Assembly: GCA_002313895.1 (NCBI GenBank)
Contig: DCAW01000005.1
Span: 17,358 to 72,423, forward strand
Direction of reading: 5' to 3'
DNA: 55,066 nucleotides
DNA from: Dehalococcoidia bacterium UBA1123
GTDB lineage: Bacteria; Chloroflexota; Dehalococcoidia; Lucifugimonadales; UBA1123
Shown here piece after piece: positions 18,601-26,973 of this stretch; positions within the stretch are counted from its first letter, which is position 1; the number at the start of each line of letters is the position of its first letter. Below the pieces are notes generated by a model. The model made no database searches and had not been told where the DNA came from. It saw only the letters and a list, made by a program, of their open reading frames with translations. Position numbers and translations under genes: made by a program.

Positions 18601-18879
18601 GCCTGCATAAATAACGTTGGGGTCAGCGGTCGAAACATCAATTGCGCCCACCGAAGCGGTCTCGAAAAACCCATCGGAGACGTTTTCCCAGTAGGTTCCG
18701 CCATCGTAGGTCTTCCATACGCCGCCAGCGCAAGCGCCGAAGTAAAACACTGCTGGATTCACCGGGTCGCCGGCGACTGCCACGACACGACCGCCTCTTG
18801 GCGGGCCAATGCACCGCCACTCCAATCCATTCAGTAGTTCGGAATTAACGCCAATGGGCGAACTCTGGGTCTGCGTCAC
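15694..18879 (-). CDS. BNR/VPS10 (sortilin-like) beta-propeller protein, 1061 aa
   Basis: A large protein of the family often called glycosyl hydrolase or WD40/YVTN/BNR-repeat protein. The first ~730 residues carry many Asp-box repeats, for example YRSTDAGKSWQNM, WRTTDGGDTWEDI, YRSDDNGDTWELM, SRDGGETWTNI and FNAGDSWQKF, each on a propeller blade. Two seven- to ten-bladed propellers are likely. A jelly-roll-like segment (about 760-880) precedes a helical, probably coiled-coil C-terminus (residues 900-1050). There is no signal peptide at the GTG start (18879, after GAGGT), so a cytoplasmic or unconventional location is implied. No catalytic residues can be assigned; binding function only is inferred. 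Confidence 0.85.
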   Translation of the reverse strand: MTQTQSSPIGVNSELLNGLEWRCIGPPRGGRVVAVAGDPVNPAVFYFGACAGGVWKTYDGGTYWENVSDGFFETASVGAIDVSTADPNVIYAGMGEACIRIDVTHGDGVYRSTDAGKSWQNMGLKDTRHISRVRTHPQNADLVYVAALGHAFGPNSERGIFRSSNGGRDWEHVLFKSEDAGAADLSIDPNNPRNLFASIWQTRRSFWNLSSGGPDSGLWRTTDGGDTWEDISGNPGLPEGPLGRIGVAVSPAQAGRVYATIEAKDCGIYRSDDNGDTWELMSDDRDLQGRPWYYQHIFADPQDANTCWILSYGAWKSIDGGKTFTQVTTPHGDNHDIWIDPNNTQRIIEGNDGGACVSYNGGDTFSTIYNQLTSQFYHLTTDDRFPYRVYGTQQDNSAISVPSRTVKGAIPWGDCYTVGSSESGYIALHPDDPNIVVSGAVGSSPGGGGNMLRYDHKTGQVRIITVWPELNTGYGAENMKYRFQWTYPIQFSPHNPDVLYATGNIVFRSTDQGSSWEPISPDLTRNDPTKMQPSGGPVTLDTSGAETYCTIFAFVESAQEAGVFWAGSDDGLVNISRDGGETWTNITPPTLPEWSQIAAIELSPHDPATAYVAATKYKLDDTRPLLYRTNDYGASWSEIINGIPEDDFTRSVREDPNQAGLLFAGTETSLYVSFNAGDSWQKFKANLPVVPFYDLLIKDDDLIAATHGRSFWILDDLSQVRQLAADLSGESVHLLKPGTKVRLGAPFGGRKPSGGKNYQLSLGAAVTYTESKNSSGETVRKFLDAGQNPPGGLRVNYYLAEAPDSEATLTFMDSEGNEIKTFSSAELENEDERRDGRVAAAAGLNHFDWNLRYPPANRVPGDKTTEDSIIGPLSPPGAYSVRLTVGDESQTQNFDLVKNPNVEATQEDFDAQFAMLLQLRDKVSETHDNINRLRSARTQVAEWAKRAEDSAAQEAVSASADALKQQFTDIESELIQTEYRGARDRLTLPVKLNAKLLGLVPVVAAADFRPPQQTYEVFAQYTEELDAQFQALQSVIDNELSEFENLLAELQIPTIVPRTTP

Positions 18880-19141
18880 ATCTACACCTCGCCGGTTGGG
18901 ATTTTGTGCCGCCCATTATAGACCCGTCAGTTCCGAACGGCAAAAGCCCACGGGCGAGGCAATGCACTCCGCCTCCACCAAAGGGTCGAAGGCCGGTTAG
19001 ACAATTCGGAGCGCGTCACGATCACTGCATTATCTTCTCGAAACTCGGGAGAATGGCCGATGCCGAACCGAGCGGGTGCACGTATGTTGATTGCAGACAG
19101 AAAAACACGCCGAACCAGATTCTCAAACCGAGGGGGCGAAG

Positions 19142-19982
19142 ATGAAGCTAATCGCATCCATCAAACCGAAAATGCACGTGAAAACTGGAATCCTGGCCTT
19201 TGGCCTGATCCTGATCTCAGTCGCCGCAGCCTGCAGCACGAACGTCGCCACATCAACTAAAGCACGTGACGACAGCTTCACCGTCGCAGAATCTCGCAAA
19301 ATCGTGTTCAACGGCAGCAACGGACGCATCAAAGTCAGTGCCGGAACGGACGACACCGTGAGGGTCCAGGCAACGTTGAGACGGCCCGATGACCTCAAAT
19401 ACGAGGTGACTCAAGATGGCAACCCGATCAACGTCGAGGTCGAGGAAAAAGGCGGCAAATTTTCTTCCTTAGGCCAGAGCTCCTGCGACGACATCGAAAT
19501 CACAACGCCATCAAACACGAGAGTGGGACTCAGCGCCAGCAACGGGACAATCGAGCTTTACGGCATGCACCGGTCAGGCATGTGAGAAGCTCGAACGGCA
19601 AAATTATTATGGACGACGTGACTGGAGATTTCGATGTCCACGCTTCTAATGGTAGCGTGGACATCGCTAGGGCGACTGGCACATTCGACATTGAGACTAG
19701 CAACGGACGGATTGAATTTGCTGGGGTCATCGTCCCAGGCGTCGACAATCGCATGACGACCAGCAACGGCAGCGCCGAAATCACGTCGCACGGCACGCCT
19801 AGCGTAAAACTAGACGGTCGACAACCAACGGTTCCATTAAAGCACGTTCGCCAATTCTGACGACGTTCTCCGGTGACAAACATCACATCGTGGGAACAAT
19901 CGGGGCTGGCGACGCCGAGTTGTTCGTCAAAACAGCCAATGGTCCCGTGACAGTTCAACGAGACACCTTGATGAAATCGTGA
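19142..19982 (+). pseudogene. DUF4097-type lipoprotein gene broken by two frameshifts
   Basis: The frame starts at ATG 19142 after a GAGGGGG site with a lipoprotein signal ending VAAAC. Repeating beta-helix-like units follow (SNGRIKVSAG, SNGTIELYG), typical of DUF4097/putative adhesin. It stops at 19585. The pattern resumes in another frame (RSSNGKIIMDD, ASNGSVDI, SNGRIEFAG) until 19860. It then resumes in a third frame as STTNGSIKARSPIL through TANGPVTVQRD to TGA at 19980-19982. The shifts lie near 19570-19582 and 19815-19835. The intact ancestor would be about 278 residues. As written it is a pseudogene or carries two indel errors. Confidence 0.85.
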
Positions 19983-20075
19983 GCCACTGATTCCGGCTGC
20001 ATATTGCTGTCCACGAAGGCCATCGTCTCTGTGAACAGCAACTCCCTCTTCAACGATTTTGTGATCCGACAACCG

Positions 20076-21074
20076 CTAGTCGAACGCCGCTACGATCTCC
20101 TCTTCCACGCGCTGGAAAGCTTCGACATCGCCAGTTGGAATACCTCCGAACATGATCTCATCCACGCCTGCGTCTGCGAACTCGCCTATCCGCTCGATGA
20201 TGTAGTCTTTTGGCCCAGCCAATGAGCCTGAATCTTTCGCTTCCATCAGCGGCCCTGCGTAGTTGCCGTGAGTTCGGTCCATGGACCGATATCCTCGCGC
20301 TTCGTTATACTGTTCGGCCTCGGCTGGATCATCTGTGATCAAGAGAGGCGCCAACAACGTCCGCTTGATCTCTGAAGGATCGCGACCGACATCCTCGCAG
20401 TGCCGTTCAAGCACGCTAATCTTGTGTTGATATAGGTCCATCGACATCCCTCTGCCCGACCAGCCATCCAGGTTAAAGATGTCGCCATATTTCGCCAAAG
20501 TACGCATGGTGCGCCGCTCGCCTGTCCCGCCAATCAGAATCGGAACGTGCGGTTCCTGGTAGGATGTGGGCGACAGCGGCGCCTGATCTAGTTGGTAATA
20601 CTGGCCGTCGTAGTCAACAGGCCCTTCTGCGGTGAAGAGTTTGCGGATCAACTCGCACGCCTCCTCAAACCTGTCGGACCGTTCTTTCAGCGACGGGAAA
20701 TCCCATCCGAACGCCTCGTGTTCCCGAGCGAACCATGCCGCGCCAAGGGAAAGCACGAATCGGCCTTTAGATGCCTGATCCAACGTCGTCGCCATCTTCG
20801 CCAGCAACGCCGGATTTCGATACGTGTTGCCCAAGACCAGATGGCCGAGCCTGAGTTTCTTAGTCATGCCAGCCGCCACCGCGATTAGCGTGTAGCCTTC
20901 GAACGCCGTCCCTTGCTCCTGATCTCGTGCTCCGCCGGGAGACCCCGGCGACGGCGGGAGAAAGTGGTCAGCAAACCACAAGCTGTTCCACCGTCCAGCT
21001 TCCAATGCCTGGATTGATGCGTTGATGTCGTCCCACGTCGTTCGATAGCAGCTTACTTGAACTCCGAATTTCAT
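20076..21074 (-). CDS. LLM-class flavin-dependent (F420/FMN) oxidoreductase
   Basis: A 332-residue luciferase-like monooxygenase. The start at ATG 21074 is preferred (GAGGT 8 nt upstream); a longer frame from 21095 adds seven residues. Family features: MKFGVQVSCY at strand 1, SLWFADHFLP, LRLGHLVLGNTYRNPALLAKMATTLD and RFVLSLGAAWFAREHEAFG. Then come VPILIGGTGERRTMRTLAKYGD and a C-terminal GVDEIMFGG. These enzymes use reduced FMN or F420 for oxygenation or hydride transfer. Expanded families of such proteins are reported in SAR202. The substrate cannot be predicted. Confidence 0.88.
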   Translation of the reverse strand: MKFGVQVSCYRTTWDDINASIQALEAGRWNSLWFADHFLPPSPGSPGGARDQEQGTAFEGYTLIAVAAGMTKKLRLGHLVLGNTYRNPALLAKMATTLDQASKGRFVLSLGAAWFAREHEAFGWDFPSLKERSDRFEEACELIRKLFTAEGPVDYDGQYYQLDQAPLSPTSYQEPHVPILIGGTGERRTMRTLAKYGDIFNLDGWSGRGMSMDLYQHKISVLERHCEDVGRDPSEIKRTLLAPLLITDDPAEAEQYNEARGYRSMDRTHGNYAGPLMEAKDSGSLAGPKDYIIERIGEFADAGVDEIMFGGIPTGDVEAFQRVEEEIVAAFD

Positions 21075-21104
21075 ACTTTTCGACCTCTTTTTCAATCTGC
21101 AATA

Positions 21105-21944
21105 TTAATGGGTTGAACTGGCGCGTCCAATAGCTGATTTCAGTTCGACTGTGTTGGGCAAGTCATCCATGCCAAAATACTCGTGTTCGATCCGGTCGTC
21201 GTAAACCTTCACAATGCGTAGCCCTGAGGGATCGTCTCCAAGTGGGTACCCAACTGGGCCAGATATAATCATCAACATGTCGCCGTCGCTAGAGTAATGG
21301 TTTTCGTGCCAATGGCCTGTGAACACCCCTGACGCTCCATGCTTGCGAAGCTGTCTGAGAAGGACGCTTCTTCGTTCGTGGGGAATGTATCGAATATCCT
21401 TATTTGGGTCGTCTGCGGAGTCGGCGAAGAGCGGGTGGTGCATGAACATTATTGTGTGCTTGCTCGTTGGGCTATGCGCATCAAGGTCCGACCGCACAAA
21501 ATCGACCAGTGAATCCCACTCTTCGGGAACTTCAGACGGGTCGAGACAGATCGAACTATTCAGGACAACGAAGTGGCTTCCGTGAAAGTCGAAGGAGTAG
21601 TTATCGTTGCCAAATTTCTCTCGGTAGATTCGGAGGCTCTCAGCAGACGGGGTGTTCCCCACATCACAGTTGCCTGTGGTGAGATAGAGTGGGATGTTGT
21701 GATCCAGTTGGGCCGAAATCCGCATCAACTCTGAGTGCTGAGCCTCGTTGTCAGAGTCCTGAACAAGGTCGCCCGTGACCACCACAAACTCGGGTTTCAG
21801 GCGGTTGGCAGCGGCAATAGCTGTTTCGTACAGGGCTGTCTCGGGAAACGTTCCGTCTCCCGGTGCGGCTCCACGTGCCTCAAAACACCCGAATTGCGGG
21901 TCGCTAAGTTGGATGAAAAAAAATGGGTCTGGGGTTTTTGTCAT
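21105..21944 (-). CDS. Calcineurin-like metallophosphoesterase
   Basis: A 279-residue metallophosphoesterase with all canonical metal-site blocks in order: QLSDPQFG (D-x-[HQ] variant with Gln), VVTGDLVQDS, LTTGNCDVGN (GNHD variant with Cys in place of His), MFMHHPLF and VFTGHWHENHY. The GNCD variant is also seen in CpdA/CPPED1-like phosphatases. No signal peptide is seen, so a cytosolic role is expected. The LLM oxidoreductase follows 30 bp downstream on the same strand, so the two are probably co-transcribed. The substrate (protein phosphate, cyclic nucleotide or other) cannot be decided. Confidence 0.87.
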   Translation of the reverse strand: MTKTPDPFFFIQLSDPQFGCFEARGAAPGDGTFPETALYETAIAAANRLKPEFVVVTGDLVQDSDNEAQHSELMRISAQLDHNIPLYLTTGNCDVGNTPSAESLRIYREKFGNDNYSFDFHGSHFVVLNSSICLDPSEVPEEWDSLVDFVRSDLDAHSPTSKHTIMFMHHPLFADSADDPNKDIRYIPHERRSVLLRQLRKHGASGVFTGHWHENHYSSDGDMLMIISGPVGYPLGDDPSGLRIVKVYDDRIEHEYFGMDDLPNTVELKSAIGRASSTH

Positions 21945-22186
21945 CTCTTTGCCTCACTGTTTATGGCTCAATAAATTGGGCAACATATTCTTGCGTCCAG
22001 ACCAACGAAGCATTCAAGTTTCCACCGGCGACACGAACTCGATTGTGCCGTGATTTTCCGGGTAATGCCCAGCACGCCTCAGGTGCGCCAGGCATAACTG
22101 ATCCTCTTTGAATCCGGACTGAGCGAGTGTAGCAAGGGGGTTCAACATGGTCAACCGGACCGACACTCTCCAGAAATCCAGGCTCG

Positions 22187-22214
22187 TTGCATCATTTGGC
22201 TCCTGTGCTATACT
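22187..22214 (+). promoter_or_regulatory. Promoter of the rhodanese gene
   Basis: TTGCAT (22187-22192) and a near-perfect TATACT (22209-22214) with 16-nt spacing. The start would fall about 33 nt before the ATG at 22254, which has GGAGG at 22242-22246. Confidence 0.6.
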
Positions 22215-22253
22215 CCCACCACTGCTCGAATCACCATCACCGGAGGCACGAAC

Positions 22254-23106
22254 ATGACGACTCAGGGATACGCTCGTCCCGAAATGCTGGCAGACACCGA
22301 CTGGCTGGCAGAACATATAGACGACCCTAACATCCGAATCATCGACTGTGATGAATTTCCAGAGTACCGTCGCTCCCACATCAAAAACGCGGTAGGCATC
22401 CAGGTTCATCACTACATCAAGCATCCAGATTATCCCAAAGACTCCCACGCGTACCCTTGGGTCGCCGAACCTGACGTCGTCAAAGGACTCATGGAGAAAA
22501 TGGGCATTGGCGACGACACTCTGGTGGTCACCTACGATGCCAACGGGAGTCTTTCCGCCGCCCGATTCTGGTGGGTTCTGAACTACTACGGCCACACCAA
22601 CGTCAAGGTGCTGAATGGCGGATGGCGGAAGTGGCACGACGAAGGCAAACCAACGTCGATAGACCGCCCCCCTGTAGTCAGTGTTACATTTACTCCGAAC
22701 GCCAACGAGGACCTGATCTGCACTCTCGACTACGGGGTGGGACAGGTTGGACACTCCGACACCGTGTTCCTAGACGTCCGGGCCGACGGAGAGTGGGATG
22801 GCTCCAACAGCCGAGGTAACGAACGGGTCGGTCATATCCCAGGCGCAGTCCACCTGGAATGGACGAATTTCCTGAACGAGGATCGTCACCGCACGTTCAA
22901 GACGGCTGAAGAGCTTCGATCAATGCTCGAAATGATTGGAGTGACAGCTGACAAGAATGTCATCACTTATTGACAGGGTGGAATCCGTGCGGCGCACGGA
23001 GTGTTCACCCTGCGGCTCCTGGGTTATGACAGGACTCGGAACTACGACGGATCGATGGGCGAGTGGGCCAACCGTGATCACACCCTGTTGGAAGTCCCCG
23101 CCTAAT
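22254..23106 (+). CDS. Two-domain rhodanese with TGA at the catalytic cysteine: candidate selenoprotein (also carries a frameshift)
   Basis: A thiosulfate/3-mercaptopyruvate sulfurtransferase-like protein with an inactive N-terminal rhodanese domain (VVTYDANGSLSAARFWW) and a catalytic C-terminal domain. Codon 240 (22971-22973) is TGA between NVITY and QGGIRAAH, exactly where the family has its nucleophilic cysteine (Y-C-QGGIRA). The frame then stays open and conserved for 22 codons (GVFTLRLLGYDRTR). Next, AAA at 23040-23042 where AA would fit shifts the frame: as written it ends at TGA 23076-23078. Removing one A restores NYDGSMGEWANRDHTLLEVPA and a TAA at 23104-23106. A SECIS-like hairpin follows the TGA. 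Sec insertion, or gene decay with two hits, are the alternatives. Confidence 0.75.
22971..23012 (+). promoter_or_regulatory. Bacterial SECIS-like hairpin directly after the in-frame TGA
   Basis: Immediately after TGA, CAGGGTG (22974-22980) pairs with CACCCTG (23006-23012), and TCCGTGC (22984-22990) pairs with GCACGGA (22994-23000). The inner loop is GAA against GTGTT and the apical loop is GGC (22991-22993). The loop begins with G and lies 17 nt after the TGA. Both fit the published bacterial SECIS rules as I recall them (apical loop 16-37 nt from UGA, G in the first two loop positions). The hairpin lies inside coding sequence, as bacterial SECIS elements do. Confidence 0.55.
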
Positions 23107-23129
23107 TTCAACTGACCCCAGACGCGACC

Positions 23130-23169
23130 AATTGCCCTGCCGCAAGTGCCCGACAGGGCAATTGTTTAT
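23130..23169 (+). terminator. Terminator after the rhodanese gene
   Basis: A perfect 11-bp inverted repeat (CAATTGCCCTG and CAGGGCAATTG) with a 14-nt loop, followed by TTTATT. It lies 24 bp after the restored rhodanese stop and just before the next gene's ribosome site. Confidence 0.6.
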
Positions 23170-23184
23170 TCAGGAGAGATAACA

Positions 23185-24297
23185 ATGGGCTGGTCCGAGC
23201 ATCATCCAGTCGGTCTGATTCACAATTCACCTTCCCTAGCCTACCGAGGATACACGCTGTTCACAACCAACGGCGGCAACCATGCGAACCTGGTGGACAT
23301 GGAAGGCCAAATCTGTCACCGGTGGGAATATCACGAAGGAATTTCATACTCTCAACTCCTGCTCAACGGCAACCTGTTGTTCCGCACGAATCCGCCGACT
23401 GAGGAGGAATCCGGGCGGGGTCTCGGTGGAGCCAGCGGCGCTCTGGTAGAGCTAGACTGGGAGGGCAACAAGGTCTGGGAGTACCGGAATCCCTGGCTCC
23501 ATCACGATTTCCAACGCCAGCTAAACGGAAACACGATTGTCTTAGTGTGGGAAGAGCTATCCACTGAATTCTCGGACACCGTGCAAGGCGGTAATGTGAA
23601 TGAGGAAGAGCCTGAAGTAATGCTGGGCGATGTAATCATTGAGGTCGATTCCGACGGCAATACCGTGAACGAGTGGAAACTTTGGCAAAAATTAAACGTT
23701 GCCGAAGAAGTCATCTGCCCGCTGCACGGTCGCCGCGAATGGACTCATGGCAACTCTCTGAAGCTGACCAACGATAACGATTTTCTAGTCAGTTTTAGGA
23801 CTGTCAGCACCATTGGAATTGTGTCGCGAGAAACTGGAGAATTTACGTGGAAATGGGGACCAGGTGAAGTATCCCATCAACACCACGCGACACATCTGGC
23901 AAATGGCAACGTGCTGCTGTTCGACAATGGTTCTCACGCCAGAGGGAACCAAGAACGGTCTAGTATTGTCGAGGTCGACCCGGAAACAAATGAAATTGCT
24001 TGGCGGTACCTCGGCAGCCCTCTGATGTCGTTCTACAGCTTCCACATTTCCAGCGCGGAGAGACAGCCCAACGGCAACACCCTGGCCTGCGAAGGCGCGC
24101 ACGGACGCATTTTCGAGGTGACACACTCTGGCGACATCGTATGGGAGTACATCAACCCATTCTTCGCTCCAGACCGCTCCGGCGCCCAGGCGAACGCCAC
24201 ATTCCGCGCCCACCGCTACGGCCCGGACTTCACCGGCTTCGCAGGTCGCGATCTCGACCCTTCGAAGTATGGGAATCTGAATCGGCTATATTCTTGA
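23185..24297 (+). CDS. Arylsulfotransferase-like (ASST family) beta-propeller protein
   Basis: A 370-residue protein resembling arylsulfate sulfotransferase (ASST/PF05935-PF14269). I choose ATG 23185 (AGGAGA upstream). The frame opens at 23146 inside the preceding hairpin. Propeller repeats are visible: NGGNHANLVDMEGQICHRWEY, LLNGNLLFRT, VELDWEGNKVWEYRNPWLHHDF and NGNTIVLVWEE. A further HQHHATHLANGNVLLFDNG carries the His-rich active-site region, followed by EVTHSGDIVWEY. ASST enzymes move sulfate between phenols, often in the periplasm, but no signal peptide is seen here. It overlaps the convergent gene at 24286 by 12 bp. Neighbouring rhodanese and the later sulfatase suggest general sulfur chemistry. 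Confidence 0.8.
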   Translation: MGWSEHHPVGLIHNSPSLAYRGYTLFTTNGGNHANLVDMEGQICHRWEYHEGISYSQLLLNGNLLFRTNPPTEEESGRGLGGASGALVELDWEGNKVWEYRNPWLHHDFQRQLNGNTIVLVWEELSTEFSDTVQGGNVNEEEPEVMLGDVIIEVDSDGNTVNEWKLWQKLNVAEEVICPLHGRREWTHGNSLKLTNDNDFLVSFRTVSTIGIVSRETGEFTWKWGPGEVSHQHHATHLANGNVLLFDNGSHARGNQERSSIVEVDPETNEIAWRYLGSPLMSFYSFHISSAERQPNGNTLACEGAHGRIFEVTHSGDIVWEYINPFFAPDRSGAQANATFRAHRYGPDFTGFAGRDLDPSKYGNLNRLYS

Positions 24298-25614
24298 ACC
24301 GGACTCAACAGCAGCAGCCTCGGCTCGGAGTCGGTCCAAAAGCGCTAGCAACTCGGCATTCGAGCCGATTTCGATGATCTCGCGGATGAATGCTTCGATT
24401 GATGGCAGGAGATCGCGAATCTCGTTTAACTGGGCGCCCAGGGGGCTGGTTGACGCGGGACTTTCGGCGTACCGGCCCCGAAAGGCGAAATACGCCTGAT
24501 TGAGCTTGCGAAGGCCGTAACCTCGAAGGCGCAGGAACCATTGCTGTTCCCGCATGTGTTCCTCTGCTTCCTCGATCTTGCCCTCGCTCAACAATTCATC
24601 AACGCGCCGGCGCGTCTCGCGCATGACTTTCGTAAATTGGGGGTTGATGTCCTCCGCTGGCGCGTATCTGCTGGCTGAGATGGTCAGATCGCCGCCTATG
24701 CGCTCGAACACAATGTCGCCCAGTTCACGGCCTATGATGTCGGCGACCGTCTCATTCATGGTGAACATCGTGTCATTTTTCCTCAGATTCTTGCCCAGCG
24801 GCTTGAAGAAGAAGAAGGCGTGCATCCACTCGTGAACTGCCGTCCTCATGACGGTTCGAGTTGTGTATAGATCGTTGACGAAATTCGGATAGGTCGCCAG
24901 CCCCGCCAGATCGTCCACGTACGACGACAGGTTGTGCTTCTCGAGGATTTCGTTTTCGATCCTGTCTCGCTCCACGCCCTTGATGTCAGGGTCCAACAGG
25001 ATCGAGCTAATAAGGCTGATCTTGTCCCTTGTCGATAGAACTAAGAGCGTCGGCGGCTCTTCGAATTTGATGTCAACGGGTGGCCAAATCAGGCCGAATC
25101 TAGACTCGAATCCCATTTCGGCCAACAGAGCGCTGATCTCTGCTTCTACGGCCTCCTCAGCCTTAGCGCGGAGGGCGTTCCTCTCCTTTGTGAGTATTTC
25201 GAGCGCTTCAGTAGTAGGAACAAGCTCTTTCGCGGCGGCGGCAGACCCCTGAGTGGCGCTGCGTCGAATCAGAACGCCGTCGACCCGATCCACCTCTTTC
25301 TGGACCTTTCGGGCAAGCTGGAGATAATCGTCAATAATGACGAGGCGTTCCTCTCTGGATGGTTTGTTGCCGGGTATGGCCTCCCAAAGCGCATGGATCC
25401 ATTTCTGTGGGAAATTCTTGATCTCCCATCGGACTATCGAGAAAAGATGGTCTCCCGCGATCAATTCCACCGGAGTCAGCTTATAGTTGTCCACTCTGAT
25501 AAACAGCAACACCACCAGCAAGAAAAGCAACCCTGCCCCGGTCCGCTTTCTCATGCCGTAGTACGGCTCGTCACCTACTTCGGCATCGAATGTTTCTTCG
25601 TCGATCAAACTCAA
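24286..25614 (-). CDS. Membrane-anchored metalloprotease-like protein with HEWMH
   Basis: A 442-residue protein with a cytoplasmic N-terminus and one transmembrane helix (about residues 28-41, GLLFLLVVLLFI). A long charged, probably coiled-coil region follows (residues 85-170). A zincin-type site comes next: TAVHEWMHAFFF near residue 265, followed about 30 residues on by NETVADIIGRELGD, whose Glu is a candidate third zinc ligand (gluzincin layout). I do not recognise the family. The C-terminal 130 residues are again helical and charged. The start codon is uncertain (TTG 25614 or TTG 25608, the latter better spaced from AGGA). A peptidase role is inferred from the motif only. Confidence 0.7.
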   Translation of the reverse strand: MSLIDEETFDAEVGDEPYYGMRKRTGAGLLFLLVVLLFIRVDNYKLTPVELIAGDHLFSIVRWEIKNFPQKWIHALWEAIPGNKPSREERLVIIDDYLQLARKVQKEVDRVDGVLIRRSATQGSAAAAKELVPTTEALEILTKERNALRAKAEEAVEAEISALLAEMGFESRFGLIWPPVDIKFEEPPTLLVLSTRDKISLISSILLDPDIKGVERDRIENEILEKHNLSSYVDDLAGLATYPNFVNDLYTTRTVMRTAVHEWMHAFFFFKPLGKNLRKNDTMFTMNETVADIIGRELGDIVFERIGGDLTISASRYAPAEDINPQFTKVMRETRRRVDELLSEGKIEEAEEHMREQQWFLRLRGYGLRKLNQAYFAFRGRYAESPASTSPLGAQLNEIRDLLPSIEAFIREIIEIGSNAELLALLDRLRAEAAAVESGSRI

Positions 25615-25789
25615 GTCCTGAGCGTCTAATGTGTGACTATGCTTAAATTACGAGCCATAACTACGGCCAGACTTTGCGCGCCGGAATGGTAGGCTTTGCA
25701 GTGGGTTGTTTATCGGATTATCCCGACACGAAAGATGCTAAAATTAGCGCTGACGATCTCGGATTTTGCTCAACACAAGGATTTTAAGC

Positions 25790-26929
25790 ATGACCAAAAC
25801 AACTGTCGTAGTGACGATTGATGGCTTCGATCCCGATTACCTGGACGCCTGCGACGCCCCCAATCTTCAGGAGCTTGGTCGCAAAGGCTTCCTGAAAATC
25901 GGTAAATCCATGATGCCGTCGGTCACCAACGTTAACAACGTCTCGCTTGTTACGGCCAGCTATCCCGAAGTCCATGGCATTAGCTCCAACTACCGAATGA
26001 TACGGGAAACGGGTGAAGAGATATACATGGAGTCGGGAGAGTACATCCTGGCAGAGACCATGTTCCAGCGTGCCACGAAATTGGGCAAACGGTCAGTCCT
26101 CGTCACCTCCAAAGACAAACTGAGAACTCTGTTGTCAGACGGCGCTACGATCACCGTGTCGTCGGAACAGGCCCCAGAGTGGGTCGTGGCAGGGCCGAAA
26201 GTCGGAGAGCCGCCGGAAATCTACTCACTGGAAGTCAACGGCTGGTCAATTAATGCCGCCAATTACATCATGACTCAGCATGAGGCCGACCTTGTGTACA
26301 TCACTACCACCGACTACGCGATGCACACATACGCCCCCGACGCGCCGGAGTCCCAGCAACACATCACCATTTTGGATAACGCCATCGGCGAACTGTTGGA
26401 AACTCATCCCGACACAACATTCCTCTTGACGGCTGACCACGGGATGTCGGCGAAGTCGCGACTCCTCGATCTCAACGATGTCCTGAGCGCTCATGGCATC
26501 CGCGCTGTTCAAGTCCCCATCATCAAGGACCGATACGTCGTCCACCACTCAAATCTTGGTGGTTGCATGTTCATATACATGGACCCGGAGCACACGGGAC
26601 GGACGGACGAAGCGATGAAGATTCTCAGAGAGACGCCAGGTATCGACGATGTGTACTCTCGTGAGGGCGCAGTCGAAAAATTAAACCTCTACCATGAGAG
26701 AATCGGCGACATCGTCGTGACGGGAGACAAGGAAACTGTGTTCGGTCCCAGCAAACTGTCTAGAGATCTAGGCGGAGACGGGAAAGTGCCGTCGGGACTC
26801 CGTTCCCATGCCTCCGCCCACGAACAGGACATCCCTTTGCTTGGATACAACGGAGACTTCGAAGGGTTCGATTTCTCCGAGAATCGTGACATTGGCCGCT
26901 ACGTGTTCGAGCGTACGCTGGCCGATTAG
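25790..26929 (+). CDS. Alkaline phosphatase superfamily hydrolase, phosphonoacetate-hydrolase-like
   Basis: A 379-residue two-metal hydrolase; ATG 25790 follows AAGGA at good spacing. Metal and nucleophile blocks: VTIDGFDPDYL near residue 10, the nucleophile threonine in SVTNVNNVSLVTASYPEVHGI, TADHGMSAKSRLLDL near residue 220 and a late RSHASAHEQDIPLLGY. The TNVNN nucleophile context and the HGMSAK block match phosphonoacetate hydrolase (PhnA), which splits phosphonoacetate to acetate and phosphate. Related phosphodiesterases remain possible. No signal peptide. Phosphonate use would suit a marine organism. Confidence 0.75.
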   Translation: MTKTTVVVTIDGFDPDYLDACDAPNLQELGRKGFLKIGKSMMPSVTNVNNVSLVTASYPEVHGISSNYRMIRETGEEIYMESGEYILAETMFQRATKLGKRSVLVTSKDKLRTLLSDGATITVSSEQAPEWVVAGPKVGEPPEIYSLEVNGWSINAANYIMTQHEADLVYITTTDYAMHTYAPDAPESQQHITILDNAIGELLETHPDTTFLLTADHGMSAKSRLLDLNDVLSAHGIRAVQVPIIKDRYVVHHSNLGGCMFIYMDPEHTGRTDEAMKILRETPGIDDVYSREGAVEKLNLYHERIGDIVVTGDKETVFGPSKLSRDLGGDGKVPSGLRSHASAHEQDIPLLGYNGDFEGFDFSENRDIGRYVFERTLAD

Positions 26930-26973
26930 CACCGCGATCGGAATCAACACACAATTGCTTTAAGAAGGAACAA

